From Gemmatirosa kalamazoonensis (lineage in GTDB: Bacteria; Gemmatimonadota; Gemmatimonadetes; Gemmatimonadales; Gemmatimonadaceae): a stretch of DNA of 64,000 bases. The position numbers and the translations under genes are program-made. How positions within the stretch are numbered: position 1 is the stretch's first letter; each line of letters begins with the position of its first letter. Positions 44,099 through 52,326 of the stretch are shown here, piece by piece. The stretch lies in contig NZ_CP007129.1 of NCBI RefSeq assembly GCF_000522985.1, positions 248,001 through 312,000 of the forward strand. The letters run 5' to 3'. The notes under the pieces are model-generated. The model worked only from the letters and a program-made list of their open reading frames with translations. It was not told the DNA's origin and did not search any database.

Positions 44099-45778
44099 CT
44101 ACGGCTCCCACGGCTCGTCGCGCCGCGCGTCCTGCGCCGCGGCCGCCTTCGGGTTCGCCGCGCGCTGCTGCTTCTGCGTCTCCACCATGCGCGCGACGTC
44201 GGCGAGCAGCTGCCGCGCGTCGTACACGATGCCGTCCTTGATCGTCCACCGCACGCCGCCGACGCGCTCCGGCTGCCCGGTCGCGTCGTTCAGCCGCAGC
44301 GCGCCGATGCCGTAGAGCACCTTGAGGTTCTGCAGCGGGTTCTGATCGACGATCGCGAGATCGGCGAGCATGCCCGGGCGCACGACGCCGAACTCGATCG
44401 GCTTGCCGCTCGGCTTCGCGAGCGTCTCGGCGCCGTACATCGTCGCCGAGCGGACCACCTCCAGCGGGTGGAAGCCGGCCTCCTGCAGCAGCTCCATCTC
44501 CTCGATCGTCGCGAAGCCCGGTGTGCTGTAGATGAAGCCCGCGTCCGAGCCCGTCGTCACGCGGCCGCCCATGTTCTTGTAGTCGTGCACGAACTCCATC
44601 CACACGTGGTAGAAGTTGCGCCACGCCACCTCGTCGGCGGTCGTCCAGTCGTACCAGTACGAGCCGTGGTTCGTGCGGCTCGGCGCGTAGTACGCGTACA
44701 GCGACGGCAGCGTGTACTTGTCGTGCCACGGCGCGTACATGTGGTGGATGACGTCGCGCCCGGTGAGGTAGATGCTGAACGTCGGATCGAGCGTGACGTC
44801 GCGCTCCTTGAGCCGCTTCAGGAACGCGTTCCACTTCTCCGAGCGCGGCGTCACGAGCTGCCACTGCCGCGCCACCTGCCCGAAGCGGTCCTGCTCGTCG
44901 TTGTAGTTCATCGTCACCGGCCACGGCTGCACCGTCGCGCTGTCGTACATGCTCTCGAACAGCCCGTAGAAGTGCGTGACGGTGCCCAGGCCGAGCCGCG
45001 TCGCCTCGTCGGCGTTCATCTGCGCGACGCCGGTCTGCTGCAGGTGCGCGACGGAGCCGAGTCCGAGCTTCCTCGCCTCGTCGAGCAGCGCCGCCATGAG
45101 GTCGGGACGCTCGGCGCCCAACTTCAGGCCGTCGGCGCCGTGGCTCGCGATCCAGCGCACCCACTCGCGCGCCTCGTCCGGCGTCTTCACCGGGCCGCGT
45201 CCCCAGCCGGTGCCGGGGCGCTGGTAGACGACGTAGCGCGGTGCGGCGATCGCGTTCGCCGCGCTGCGCTGCTTCTCGTGCACGCCGTACTCGAAGCTCG
45301 AGAACGGCACGCCGCGCACGGTGGTGATGCCGTGGCCGAGCCAGAGCTTGTTGTAGTACTCGGACTCCGGCGCCTTCTGCGGCGTGCCCTGGTGCACGTG
45401 CAGGTCGACGATGCCGGGCATGACGTACATGCCCGTGGCGTCGATCTCGCGCGCGCCGCCGCGCGGCCGGCGCGCCGAGTCCACGCGCACGCGCGGCACG
45501 CCGACGTCGCGCACCTCGGCGATGCGGTCGTTCTCGACGACGATGTCGACCGGGCCGCGCGGCGGCCCGCCGGTGCCGTCGATGAGCGTCGCGCCGCGGA
45601 TGACGAGCCGCGCGTACGGGCCGTCGCCCTCGTGCCGGTCGGGCGCGTACTTCGGATCGGTGCGCCGCTCCTCGGCGTTGATCCGCTGCGTGGCCGTGTC
45701 GGGGATGACGGTGTTCGGCTTCTTCGGCTGCGCGCCTAACGGGGCAACGGCGAGCAGGAGCGAGAGGTAGAGTCGCAT
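44099..45778 (-). CDS. Exported amidohydrolase
   Basis: A 559-residue protein with a signal peptide (MRLYLSLLLAVAPLGAQ). It is a metal-dependent amidohydrolase: ATLIDGTGGPPRGPVDIVVE (N-terminal sandwich), GIVDLHVHQGTP (HxH), a metal-site His in VAHLQQTG and VTHFYGLF, and VTTGSDAGFIYSTPG (Asp). RPGMLADLAIVDQNPLQNLK closes the sandwich. Similar exported enzymes act on peptides or imides. Substrate is not known. The C-terminus is Ala/Gln-rich. Only 7 bp separate its stop from the convergent kinase gene. Confidence 0.87.
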   Translation of the reverse strand: MRLYLSLLLAVAPLGAQPKKPNTVIPDTATQRINAEERRTDPKYAPDRHEGDGPYARLVIRGATLIDGTGGPPRGPVDIVVENDRIAEVRDVGVPRVRVDSARRPRGGAREIDATGMYVMPGIVDLHVHQGTPQKAPESEYYNKLWLGHGITTVRGVPFSSFEYGVHEKQRSAANAIAAPRYVVYQRPGTGWGRGPVKTPDEAREWVRWIASHGADGLKLGAERPDLMAALLDEARKLGLGSVAHLQQTGVAQMNADEATRLGLGTVTHFYGLFESMYDSATVQPWPVTMNYNDEQDRFGQVARQWQLVTPRSEKWNAFLKRLKERDVTLDPTFSIYLTGRDVIHHMYAPWHDKYTLPSLYAYYAPSRTNHGSYWYDWTTADEVAWRNFYHVWMEFVHDYKNMGGRVTTGSDAGFIYSTPGFATIEEMELLQEAGFHPLEVVRSATMYGAETLAKPSGKPIEFGVVRPGMLADLAIVDQNPLQNLKVLYGIGALRLNDATGQPERVGGVRWTIKDGIVYDARQLLADVARMVETQKQQRAANPKAAAAQDARRDEPWEP

Positions 45779-45805
45779 GGCAAGGGCACGGTGGCTCGGT
45801 AGTGC

Positions 45806-45965
45806 TCACGCGGAGACGCGGAGCACGCGGAGAACTGCCTCAACAGCAACAGCAAAGACCTGGGGATGAAAGGATCCCAGGATCCCTCAGGATCCTTTCA
45901 ATCCCCAGAGCTCTTGCTGTCCGAATGGTTTTCTCCGCGTGCTCCGCGCCTCCGCGAGAGATCGC
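45806..45965. repeat. Large nested palindrome of CGCGGAG units
   Basis: The left outer arm is CACGCGGAGACGCGGAGCAC plus GCGGAGAAC; the right outer arm contains TTCTCCGCGTGCTCCGCG. An inner stem pairs AGCAACAGCAAAGACCTGGG with CCCAGAGCTCTTGCTG. The innermost stem pairs GGGGATGAAAGGATCC with GGATCCTTTCAATCCCC. It occupies the 45779-45976 spacer between the amidohydrolase and susD-like genes. The same family reappears at the right edge of the window. Confidence 0.88.
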
Positions 45966-45976
45966 AGTTCGCGCGC

Positions 45977-47341
45977 TCAGCTCCCGCAGGCCGGCTGCGT
46001 GCTCGGCATGTTCGGGTTCGTCTGCCGCTCGATGTCGCCGATCGGCAGCTCGGCGCCGGGGCAGGTGAGCGTCTCCCCCTGCGCCGACCACGCGGGGTCG
46101 ACGATGCCGAAGCGGTACATGTCGTTCAGCCGGCGGCCCTGCAGGAACAGGTTCACGCGCCGCTCGTGGATGAGGATGTCGCGCGCCGACGGCTGACCCG
46201 CGGCACCCGTCCACGCGGGCAGGTTGTTGAGCGCCCGCAGCGCGTTGATCTGCGTCGCGAACTCCGTCGTGTTCCCCTTCGCCAGGGCCACCTCGGCGGC
46301 GATCAGCCGCATGTCGCGCGCGCCCGTGGCGATGAGCGTCGTGAGCAGGTTGCCCGTCACGAATTCCTGCATGAGCGACTGGAGCACCGGGTCGGGCTGG
46401 TTCGTGATCGGGTCGCGCAGCGCGACGGTCAGCGCACGCGTCGTGTAGTTGTAGCTGCCGAGCGCGGGGTTGAACGCGATCTCCTTGCGCGAGTTCGTGC
46501 ACGACGGCAGGAAGCAGTTGCCGATCGCCATCCCCGTGGTCACGGTGAGCGGCAGCCGCGCGTCGGCGCCGCCCGTGGTACCGGCGAAGATCGTGAGCGC
46601 GGCCACGGCGTCGTCGGCCGCGCCCTGGTCGGACACGAGCGGGTCGGCGGGTGCCTTGCCCGACGGATTGAGCTTCTGCCAGATCGCGCGGTCGAACTTG
46701 GCGCGGGCGCGCATGGCGGTGAGCTGGCCGCGCACGAGCGCGGTCGCCGACGTCGCGGGGAGCAGCGCGAGCCCGCGCGTCGCCGCCGCCTCGGCCGAGT
46801 CGTAGAGCGTGACCATCTTCGCCGAACCGATCGGCGCGCCGGCCTCGCGCTCCGCCGACGCGATCACGAAGTCGTCGAAGTGGTTCGCGAGGTAGTCGTA
46901 CGTCACCGCCGCGTACAGGTTCGCGAGCGCGAGCTGCGTCGGGTCGGTGAGCTGGTTCGCCGCCTTGAACTGCTCGAGCTGCGCGACGGTGCGCGCGGCC
47001 ATGTAGCGCGCCTGGCTCATCGCCGTCGTCGCGTCGATCACGAACTCGATGGTGGGGTCGCGCACGAAGCCGCGGTTCAGCCGGTCCATGCCGTCGAGCG
47101 AGCCGGTCCACGTCAGCTCGTCGCTCGCCGTGACGACGAGCCCCACCAGCTCGTTCGCGCCGCGGGTGAGCGCGGCGAGCTCGCCGTTCACCTGGTTCGG
47201 CGCCGAGGCGGGGTTCGACAGCGCCTCGACGTTCACGTTGTTCGGGTTGTCGACCTGCAGCAGGTCGTTGCACGCGGCCGCGCCGGCGAGCACCGCGGCG
47301 GGGACGAGCGCGATGCGCCGGAGGAGGGCAGTCCTCGTCAT
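45977..47341 (-). CDS. SusD/RagB-like outer-membrane lipoprotein, pair 1
   Basis: A 454-residue surface lipoprotein. The signal ends at lipobox AGAAC (Cys24) followed by NDLLQVDNPNNVN. Helical SusD regions include AANQLTDPTQLALANLYAAV and the C-terminal HERRVNLFLQGRRLNDMYRF, the typical RxxxLxxEGxRxxDL-like closing motif. It binds the glycan on top of the partner TonB channel. It starts 10 bp after the SusC-like gene with GAGGAGG as ribosome-binding site. This is the shorter, Gemmatimonadota-type SusD form. Confidence 0.88.
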   Translation of the reverse strand: MTRTALLRRIALVPAAVLAGAAACNDLLQVDNPNNVNVEALSNPASAPNQVNGELAALTRGANELVGLVVTASDELTWTGSLDGMDRLNRGFVRDPTIEFVIDATTAMSQARYMAARTVAQLEQFKAANQLTDPTQLALANLYAAVTYDYLANHFDDFVIASAEREAGAPIGSAKMVTLYDSAEAAATRGLALLPATSATALVRGQLTAMRARAKFDRAIWQKLNPSGKAPADPLVSDQGAADDAVAALTIFAGTTGGADARLPLTVTTGMAIGNCFLPSCTNSRKEIAFNPALGSYNYTTRALTVALRDPITNQPDPVLQSLMQEFVTGNLLTTLIATGARDMRLIAAEVALAKGNTTEFATQINALRALNNLPAWTGAAGQPSARDILIHERRVNLFLQGRRLNDMYRFGIVDPAWSAQGETLTCPGAELPIGDIERQTNPNMPSTQPACGS

Positions 47342-47351
47342 GGTGTCCTCC

Positions 47352-50300
47352 TCAGAAGGCCAGGCGGGCGGAGAACGTGAAGCGGCGCGGGATCGGCAGG
47401 CCGAACACGTCGCTCGCCTCGTAGAAGTTGTTGTCCGTCTGCGCGGAGCTCAGCGAGTTCGACGTGCCGTTGTAGTTGACCTCCGGGTCGGTGCCCGGGT
47501 ATCGCGTCCACAGCACGAGGTTGCGCGCCGCCGCGACGAGCGAGAGCTCCCGCGCGCCGATCTTCGACGCGAACGCATGCGGCGTGGTGTACGTGAGGCT
47601 CACCTCGCGCCATCGCACGAAGTCGCCCGGCTTGTTCTGGTTGTAGCCGTCGTACGGCGAGAGCGCCACGAGGCCGAGCCACTGCTGCGCGGCGGCGAAC
47701 CGCTCATCCGCGGTCGATGCCGGGTTGAGCAGCGTCGCCTCCACCCGCGCGGCCTCGATCCGGTTGCGGCCTAACGTGGGGCTCGCGTTGCGGAACGAGT
47801 CGGTGAGGTCGCTGATCGTGTAGTGCCCTGCCTTGTACTCGAACACGTTCGCCAGCCGCCACGCCTTGCCGAGGCGCACGTTGCCGCCGAACGCGCCCTG
47901 CCAGTCGGGGAACGGCTTTCCCTGGTAGTGGTCGTCGAACAGCTTGTTGCCGTCGTCGTCGGCGCGGAGCAGCACCAGGTTCGTCGGGTTGATCGGGTTC
48001 GCGAGCACCGCGCGCAGCTGCGCCTCGGTGTCCGGCTTGCCGTCGCGGTTCTGGTCGTAGGGCGTCTCGCCGGCCTGGTAGCAGCCGCCCTTCGCGTCCG
48101 TCGCCGGGTTCCGGTAGCTCGAGCACGGCTGGAAGATCTTCACGCCGAACAGCGCGCCCGGCGTGTACCCCTCCTTGATGAAGCCGCGGATGCGCACGTA
48201 GCTCCCCTGCACCTTGATCGGTGGCGCACCGCCGAGGCTCACGACCTTCTGCGACAGGTACGAGCCGTTCGCGAACAGGTCGACCGCGAAGTTCGCGCGA
48301 TTCACGACGAAGCCGTTCAGCGCGAGCTCGATGCCGTGCGCATCCAGCCGGCCGATGTTCGTGAGCTGCCGCGACGAGAAGCCGCCCGACACCGGGAACT
48401 GCTTCGAGATGAGCGCGTCCTTCAGCGTGCGCGTCCAGTACGTGGCCGAGAGCTGCGCGCGGTTCGAGAAGAGCCCCGCCTCGAAGCCCCCCTCGATCTC
48501 CGTCGTGACTTCGGGCTTGAGGTCGGGGTTGCCGAGGTTGTCCGGCACGAGCCCCGAGCCGGTCGACGCGTTCAGCGGCGCGTACGTCGTGAACTTGTCG
48601 AACGCGCCCGGCTGCCGCCCCGACTTGCCGATGGCGGCGCGCAGGCGCAGCGACGAGAGCGTCGTCCAGTTCCACCCGCCGCGGTCGGAGGGCACCACCG
48701 ACACGCTGAGCTTCGGGTACAGCACGCCGCCCGCGCTCTCGCCGAACGCGCTGTTGTAGTCGTAGCGCGCGCCGACGGTGCCGAAGATCCAGTTGTGGAA
48801 GCCGAGCTGCTCCTGCGCGAAGTACCCCGCGTTCACGACGCGGATGTACCCCTCCGACGACGACTGCGTCGCGCCCGCACCGGTGACGGCGAGACCGGGG
48901 CCGGGGAAGTCGCGGCCGCTACCGTTCTCGCTCTTCTGCGTCACCATGTAGCCCTGCGCGCCGAGCGTCAGCTGCGACTCGAACGCCGAGCCGAGGCGCG
49001 ACGTCCAGTTCCCCTTCGTGTCGACGGTGACGTTCTGCGTCCGCAGGTCGTTCACGCTGCGCGTGCCTAACGGCGCCTGGGTGCTGATCAGGTCGACGTT
49101 GTTGCCGAACGGGTAGTAGCTGACGGCGCGCACGTCGGTGTTGTCGAGCCCCACCGTGGCGGCGAGGTTCAGCTTCTCCTGCGGCGCCCACCGCGCGCTG
49201 AGCGAGCCGGTGTAGTGCGTGCCGTCCTGGTACGCCTGCTGCTGCACCGACTCGCGCAGCGACGTGAACGTGCTGTTGCCGAACGGGTTGCCGGTGAGCT
49301 GACAGCGTGCGACGCCGCCGATGTAGTCGAGCGAGTGCTTCCCGTCCGGCCCGTTGCACGACGCGGAGTCGGGCTTCGCGTACATCGACTCGGCGTACGG
49401 CGAGTAGATCGAGTTCTGCCCCTGGATGCCGTCGAGGCGGAACACCGTGTAGTGCGTCTGGAAGCCGATCGTGATCTTGTCGGTCGGCAGCACGTTCAGG
49501 CTGACCGTCGCCTGGTTGCGCTTCAGCAGATCCTGCGCGAGGTCCGCCTTCACGTCGGTCGGGTTGGCGATCTTGTTCGACGTGAACGGGCCGTCCTCGT
49601 ACTCGTAGCGGCCGCTCACGAAGTAGTTGACCTTCTCCGCGCCGCCGCTCACCGACGCGCTGGCGGTGTTGTTGAACCCCGTCTCCCAGAGCTGCTTCGT
49701 GACGTTGTACTCGAAGGGCTGGAACGGCTGCAGCGTGAGCCCGAAGATGCGGCCCAGCGTGTCGGCCTTCGCCTGGTTGCGCGCGAAGCCGGCGTTCGGC
49801 GCGACGCGGTCCGGGTAGGTGATCGCCGAGCGCGAGAGGTCGACGGTCCAGCGCGCGGGACCCTGCGAGCCCTTCTTCGTGAAGATCTGGATCACGCCGT
49901 TCGACGCTTCCGTGCCGTACAGCGTCGCGGCGGCGGCGCCTTTGAGCACCTCGACGCGCTCGATGGAGCTCGGGTCGATGTCCTCGAGGCGCGACGAGTT
50001 CGACGCACCGCCGGCGCTGGAGCCGCCGTTGTCGGCGCGTACGCCGTCGATGTAGATGACCGGGTTGTTCGACTGCGAGAGGCTGGCGTTGCCGCGGATG
50101 CGGATCCGCGCGCCGCTCCCCGTCGTGCCTCCGGACGGCAGCACCTGCACGCCAGGGGTGCGCGCGGCGAGCAGCTCGGAGGGGTTCTGGATCGGCGCCG
50201 ACTTGAGGTCCTCGGTGTTGATCGTCGCCACCGTGTTGCCGAGCTTCTTCGTCTCCACCGCGGCGCCGGTACCGGTGACGACGACCTGGTCGAGCTGCAG

Positions 50301-50669
50301 CGCGGACTGCTGGAGGTCGAAGTCGGCGCGCGCCGTCTGGCCTAACGTCACGGCGACGGTCTTGCTCTGCGCGCCGTAGCCGATGAGCCGCACGCGCACC
50401 TGCACGGCCGGCCCGACGGGCACGTTCGCGATGCGGTAGGTGCCGTTCTCGTTGGTCGCCGCGCCGAGCGTGGAGTTGACGATCAGCACCTGCGCGTTCG
50501 CGAGCGGGCGGCCGCTGGCGACGTCGCGCACGGTGCCCTCGATGGCGCTGCCGCTGCCGCGTGGCGCGGGCTGTTGCGCGCTCACGACGCGCGCGCTGGC
50601 GACCGTGAGCGCGACGGCAGCCACGGCAGCGGCCGGCCGGAACGATCGGCGGACGGACTCTCGGATCAT
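47352..50669 (-). CDS. SusC/RagA-like TonB-dependent outer-membrane channel, pair 1
   Basis: A 1105-residue channel. A signal peptide (about 1-32, ending VVSAQ), a carboxypeptidase-regulatory-like domain (AIEGTVRDVASGRPLANAQV), a plug with QLDQVVVTGTGAAVETKKLG, IRIRGNASLSQSNNPVIYID and VEVLKGAAAATLYGTEASNG, and a 22-strand barrel ending RRFTFSARLAF with terminal Phe. It imports oligosaccharides with the SusD partner encoded downstream. ATG 50669 gives the proper signal. Three GCCTAACG octamers lie within the gene. Confidence 0.93.
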   Translation of the reverse strand: MIRESVRRSFRPAAAVAAVALTVASARVVSAQQPAPRGSGSAIEGTVRDVASGRPLANAQVLIVNSTLGAATNENGTYRIANVPVGPAVQVRVRLIGYGAQSKTVAVTLGQTARADFDLQQSALQLDQVVVTGTGAAVETKKLGNTVATINTEDLKSAPIQNPSELLAARTPGVQVLPSGGTTGSGARIRIRGNASLSQSNNPVIYIDGVRADNGGSSAGGASNSSRLEDIDPSSIERVEVLKGAAAATLYGTEASNGVIQIFTKKGSQGPARWTVDLSRSAITYPDRVAPNAGFARNQAKADTLGRIFGLTLQPFQPFEYNVTKQLWETGFNNTASASVSGGAEKVNYFVSGRYEYEDGPFTSNKIANPTDVKADLAQDLLKRNQATVSLNVLPTDKITIGFQTHYTVFRLDGIQGQNSIYSPYAESMYAKPDSASCNGPDGKHSLDYIGGVARCQLTGNPFGNSTFTSLRESVQQQAYQDGTHYTGSLSARWAPQEKLNLAATVGLDNTDVRAVSYYPFGNNVDLISTQAPLGTRSVNDLRTQNVTVDTKGNWTSRLGSAFESQLTLGAQGYMVTQKSENGSGRDFPGPGLAVTGAGATQSSSEGYIRVVNAGYFAQEQLGFHNWIFGTVGARYDYNSAFGESAGGVLYPKLSVSVVPSDRGGWNWTTLSSLRLRAAIGKSGRQPGAFDKFTTYAPLNASTGSGLVPDNLGNPDLKPEVTTEIEGGFEAGLFSNRAQLSATYWTRTLKDALISKQFPVSGGFSSRQLTNIGRLDAHGIELALNGFVVNRANFAVDLFANGSYLSQKVVSLGGAPPIKVQGSYVRIRGFIKEGYTPGALFGVKIFQPCSSYRNPATDAKGGCYQAGETPYDQNRDGKPDTEAQLRAVLANPINPTNLVLLRADDDGNKLFDDHYQGKPFPDWQGAFGGNVRLGKAWRLANVFEYKAGHYTISDLTDSFRNASPTLGRNRIEAARVEATLLNPASTADERFAAAQQWLGLVALSPYDGYNQNKPGDFVRWREVSLTYTTPHAFASKIGARELSLVAAARNLVLWTRYPGTDPEVNYNGTSNSLSSAQTDNNFYEASDVFGLPIPRRFTFSARLAF

Positions 50670-50764
50670 CCTTCGTCCCTCGAAGCGGGTGATGGGGCGG
50701 TGACCGATCGGCGGCGGCTGCGACCTGGGACGGCGACGTGCAAAGGCGACGTGCGACGGCGAGG

Positions 50765-51280
50765 CTACGGGGACGGACCGGTGGGCCCGCCGGGCGGCTC
50801 GGGGGTACCGCCGCCGTGCTGCGCGATGAGCACGAACATGGCGGCGAGCGCGGCGCCGGCGGCGCTCGCGGCGACGGCGATGGTGCGCCGCCGGTCCAGC
50901 ACCCGCTGCTCGGCGCGCGCGATGACGGTGGTGGGAATCGTCACGCGCTCCCCCATCCACGCGATCGTGCCGCCGTACGTCTTCGTCGTCTGCGATACGA
51001 CGACGGTCACGCCGCCCGCGCCGACGCTGTCGACGCGCCCATCGACGGCGAGCGTCTGCGGGCCGAGGCGCGGCTCGAGCCGCGCGGTGCCGTCGCCGGT
51101 GAGGTACAGGCGCACGGCGGCCCCGGGGGCGAGCGGTGCGGGGTCCAGGGGCACGTTCCGGTAGCACGCGGAGGCCGCGAGCGCGAGCCCGGTGGCGAGC
51201 ACGCCGCGGCGCCTAACGATCGCCGGGCGGCGGGACGGACGGGGAGGAACGGCCACGAGCCGGCTGCGGGGGGGCGTCAC
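50765..51280 (-). CDS. Small lipoprotein with C-terminal membrane helix upstream of susC1
   Basis: A 171-residue protein. A basic N-terminus precedes VLATGLALAASAC (lipobox). PLAPGAAVRLYLTGDGTARL and VTVVVSQTTKTYGGTIAWMG suggest a small beta domain. A hydrophobic segment (TIAVAASAAGAALAAMFVLI) precedes a Gly/Pro tail. It is first in the lipoprotein-susC-susD transcript. The start GTG 51280 is uncertain and would be almost leaderless given the candidate control site 8 bp upstream. Confidence 0.6.
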   Translation of the reverse strand: MTPPRSRLVAVPPRPSRRPAIVRRRGVLATGLALAASACYRNVPLDPAPLAPGAAVRLYLTGDGTARLEPRLGPQTLAVDGRVDSVGAGGVTVVVSQTTKTYGGTIAWMGERVTIPTTVIARAEQRVLDRRRTIAVAASAAGAALAAMFVLIAQHGGGTPEPPGGPTGPSP

Positions 51281-51287
51281 GGTCGAG

Positions 51288-51302
51288 TGGATATGGTATC
51301 CA
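51288..51302. promoter_or_regulatory. TGGATA-TGG-TATCCA palindrome before the first SusCD transcript
   Basis: A perfect 6-bp inverted repeat. Read on the minus strand with its flank it is TTGGATACCATA, matching TTGGATACAATA at 54266 and CGTATACAATA at 57131. It may be the operator of the GntR-family regulator encoded next to it, or an A/T-rich -10 region. The spacer 51281-51388 contains nothing else. Confidence 0.4.
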
Positions 51303-51388
51303 AAACGGGAGGCCGCAAGACCGTGGACCCGCCGTCTCGCACCCGCGTCACGGCCGGGTGACGGCCGGCGCGGGGGACATCCCGCGCG

Positions 51389-52150
51389 CTACCGATTCCC
51401 GCGATGGCTCCTCGGCGCGCGCATCGCGCCGGTGACTGCCGCGCCGGTGCCCGCCGCGCGATGATCGCCGAGGAAGTCGAGCAGCGACCGCCCGGCGCCG
51501 AGGACGTGCTCGCGCAGCAGGGCCGCGGCGCGCCGGACGTCGCGCCGCCGCGCCGCGTCGAGGATGGCGCGGTGCTCGCCGCTCGCGCGGTGCTCGCCGT
51601 GCGTGAGCGCGAGCTGCATGCGCAGGTAGCGGTCGCACTGCTGGTGCAGCCGCTGCACCACGCCGAGCGTCACCGGTCGATCGGCCGCGTCGTAGAGCGT
51701 GGAGTGGAACTGCCAGTTCAGCTCCCCGTACGCGAGCACGTCGTGCACGCGCAGCGCGTACTCGTAGCGGTCGAGCACCTCCGCCGCGCGGTCGAGCGCC
51801 GCCGCGTCGAGGCGCGGCACCGCGCGGCGCAGGAGCACCGGCTCGATGTCCGCGCGCAGCGCGAACACCTCGTCGATCTCGTCGAGCGACAGCGACGAGA
51901 CCACCGCGCCGCGGTGCGGCGAGAACACGGCGAGGCCCTCCGCCTCGAGCTGGCGCAGCGCCTCGCGGATCGGCACGCGGCTCACCCCGAGCTCCGCGGC
52001 GATCGCGTCCTGCCGCAGCGGCTCCCCCTCGGGGTACGCGCCGCTGAGGATCCGCTCGCGGATCGCGTCGAGCGTCATGCCCGTCAGCGTCTGGCGCGGC
52101 AGCGGGACCGGCGGTCGTGCCTCGGGGCTCGAGCGGCGCGTCGCGGGCAT
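51389..52150 (-). CDS. GntR-family (FCD/FadR type) transcriptional regulator
   Basis: A 253-residue regulator. The N-terminal winged helix has LDAIRERILSGAYPEGEPLR, GVSRVPIREALRQLEAEG and HRGAVVSSLSLDEIDE, classical GntR. The FCD helical domain has metal or ligand sites in NWQFHSTLYDAA and EHRAILDAARRRD. FCD regulators of glycan loci usually sense a sugar acid or a breakdown product. Between two glycan transporters and two glycosidases, it probably controls the locus. Confidence 0.88.
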   Translation of the reverse strand: MPATRRSSPEARPPVPLPRQTLTGMTLDAIRERILSGAYPEGEPLRQDAIAAELGVSRVPIREALRQLEAEGLAVFSPHRGAVVSSLSLDEIDEVFALRADIEPVLLRRAVPRLDAAALDRAAEVLDRYEYALRVHDVLAYGELNWQFHSTLYDAADRPVTLGVVQRLHQQCDRYLRMQLALTHGEHRASGEHRAILDAARRRDVRRAAALLREHVLGAGRSLLDFLGDHRAAGTGAAVTGAMRAPRSHRGNR

Positions 52151-52326
52151 GCGGGGATCTCGGTGTGGGGAAGCAGGGACGCGGCTCGCACGGCCGCGCG
52201 TGTGGTAGTCGAAATACGCGTACCGGTCATTCCCGACCCTTGCGTTCGCGGGCGATCGTCCGTCGACATCTCCCGCCATCGAGAAACTCCTCGCCAGAGC
52301 GAACCCCTCGCGTGGTTGGTGATCGC

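Noticed and set aside
44090-44107. Bidirectional terminator between the kinase and amidohydrolase genes (GAGCCG and CGGCTC)
   Set aside because: A 6-bp stem with no T-tract on either side in a region where such stems are common.
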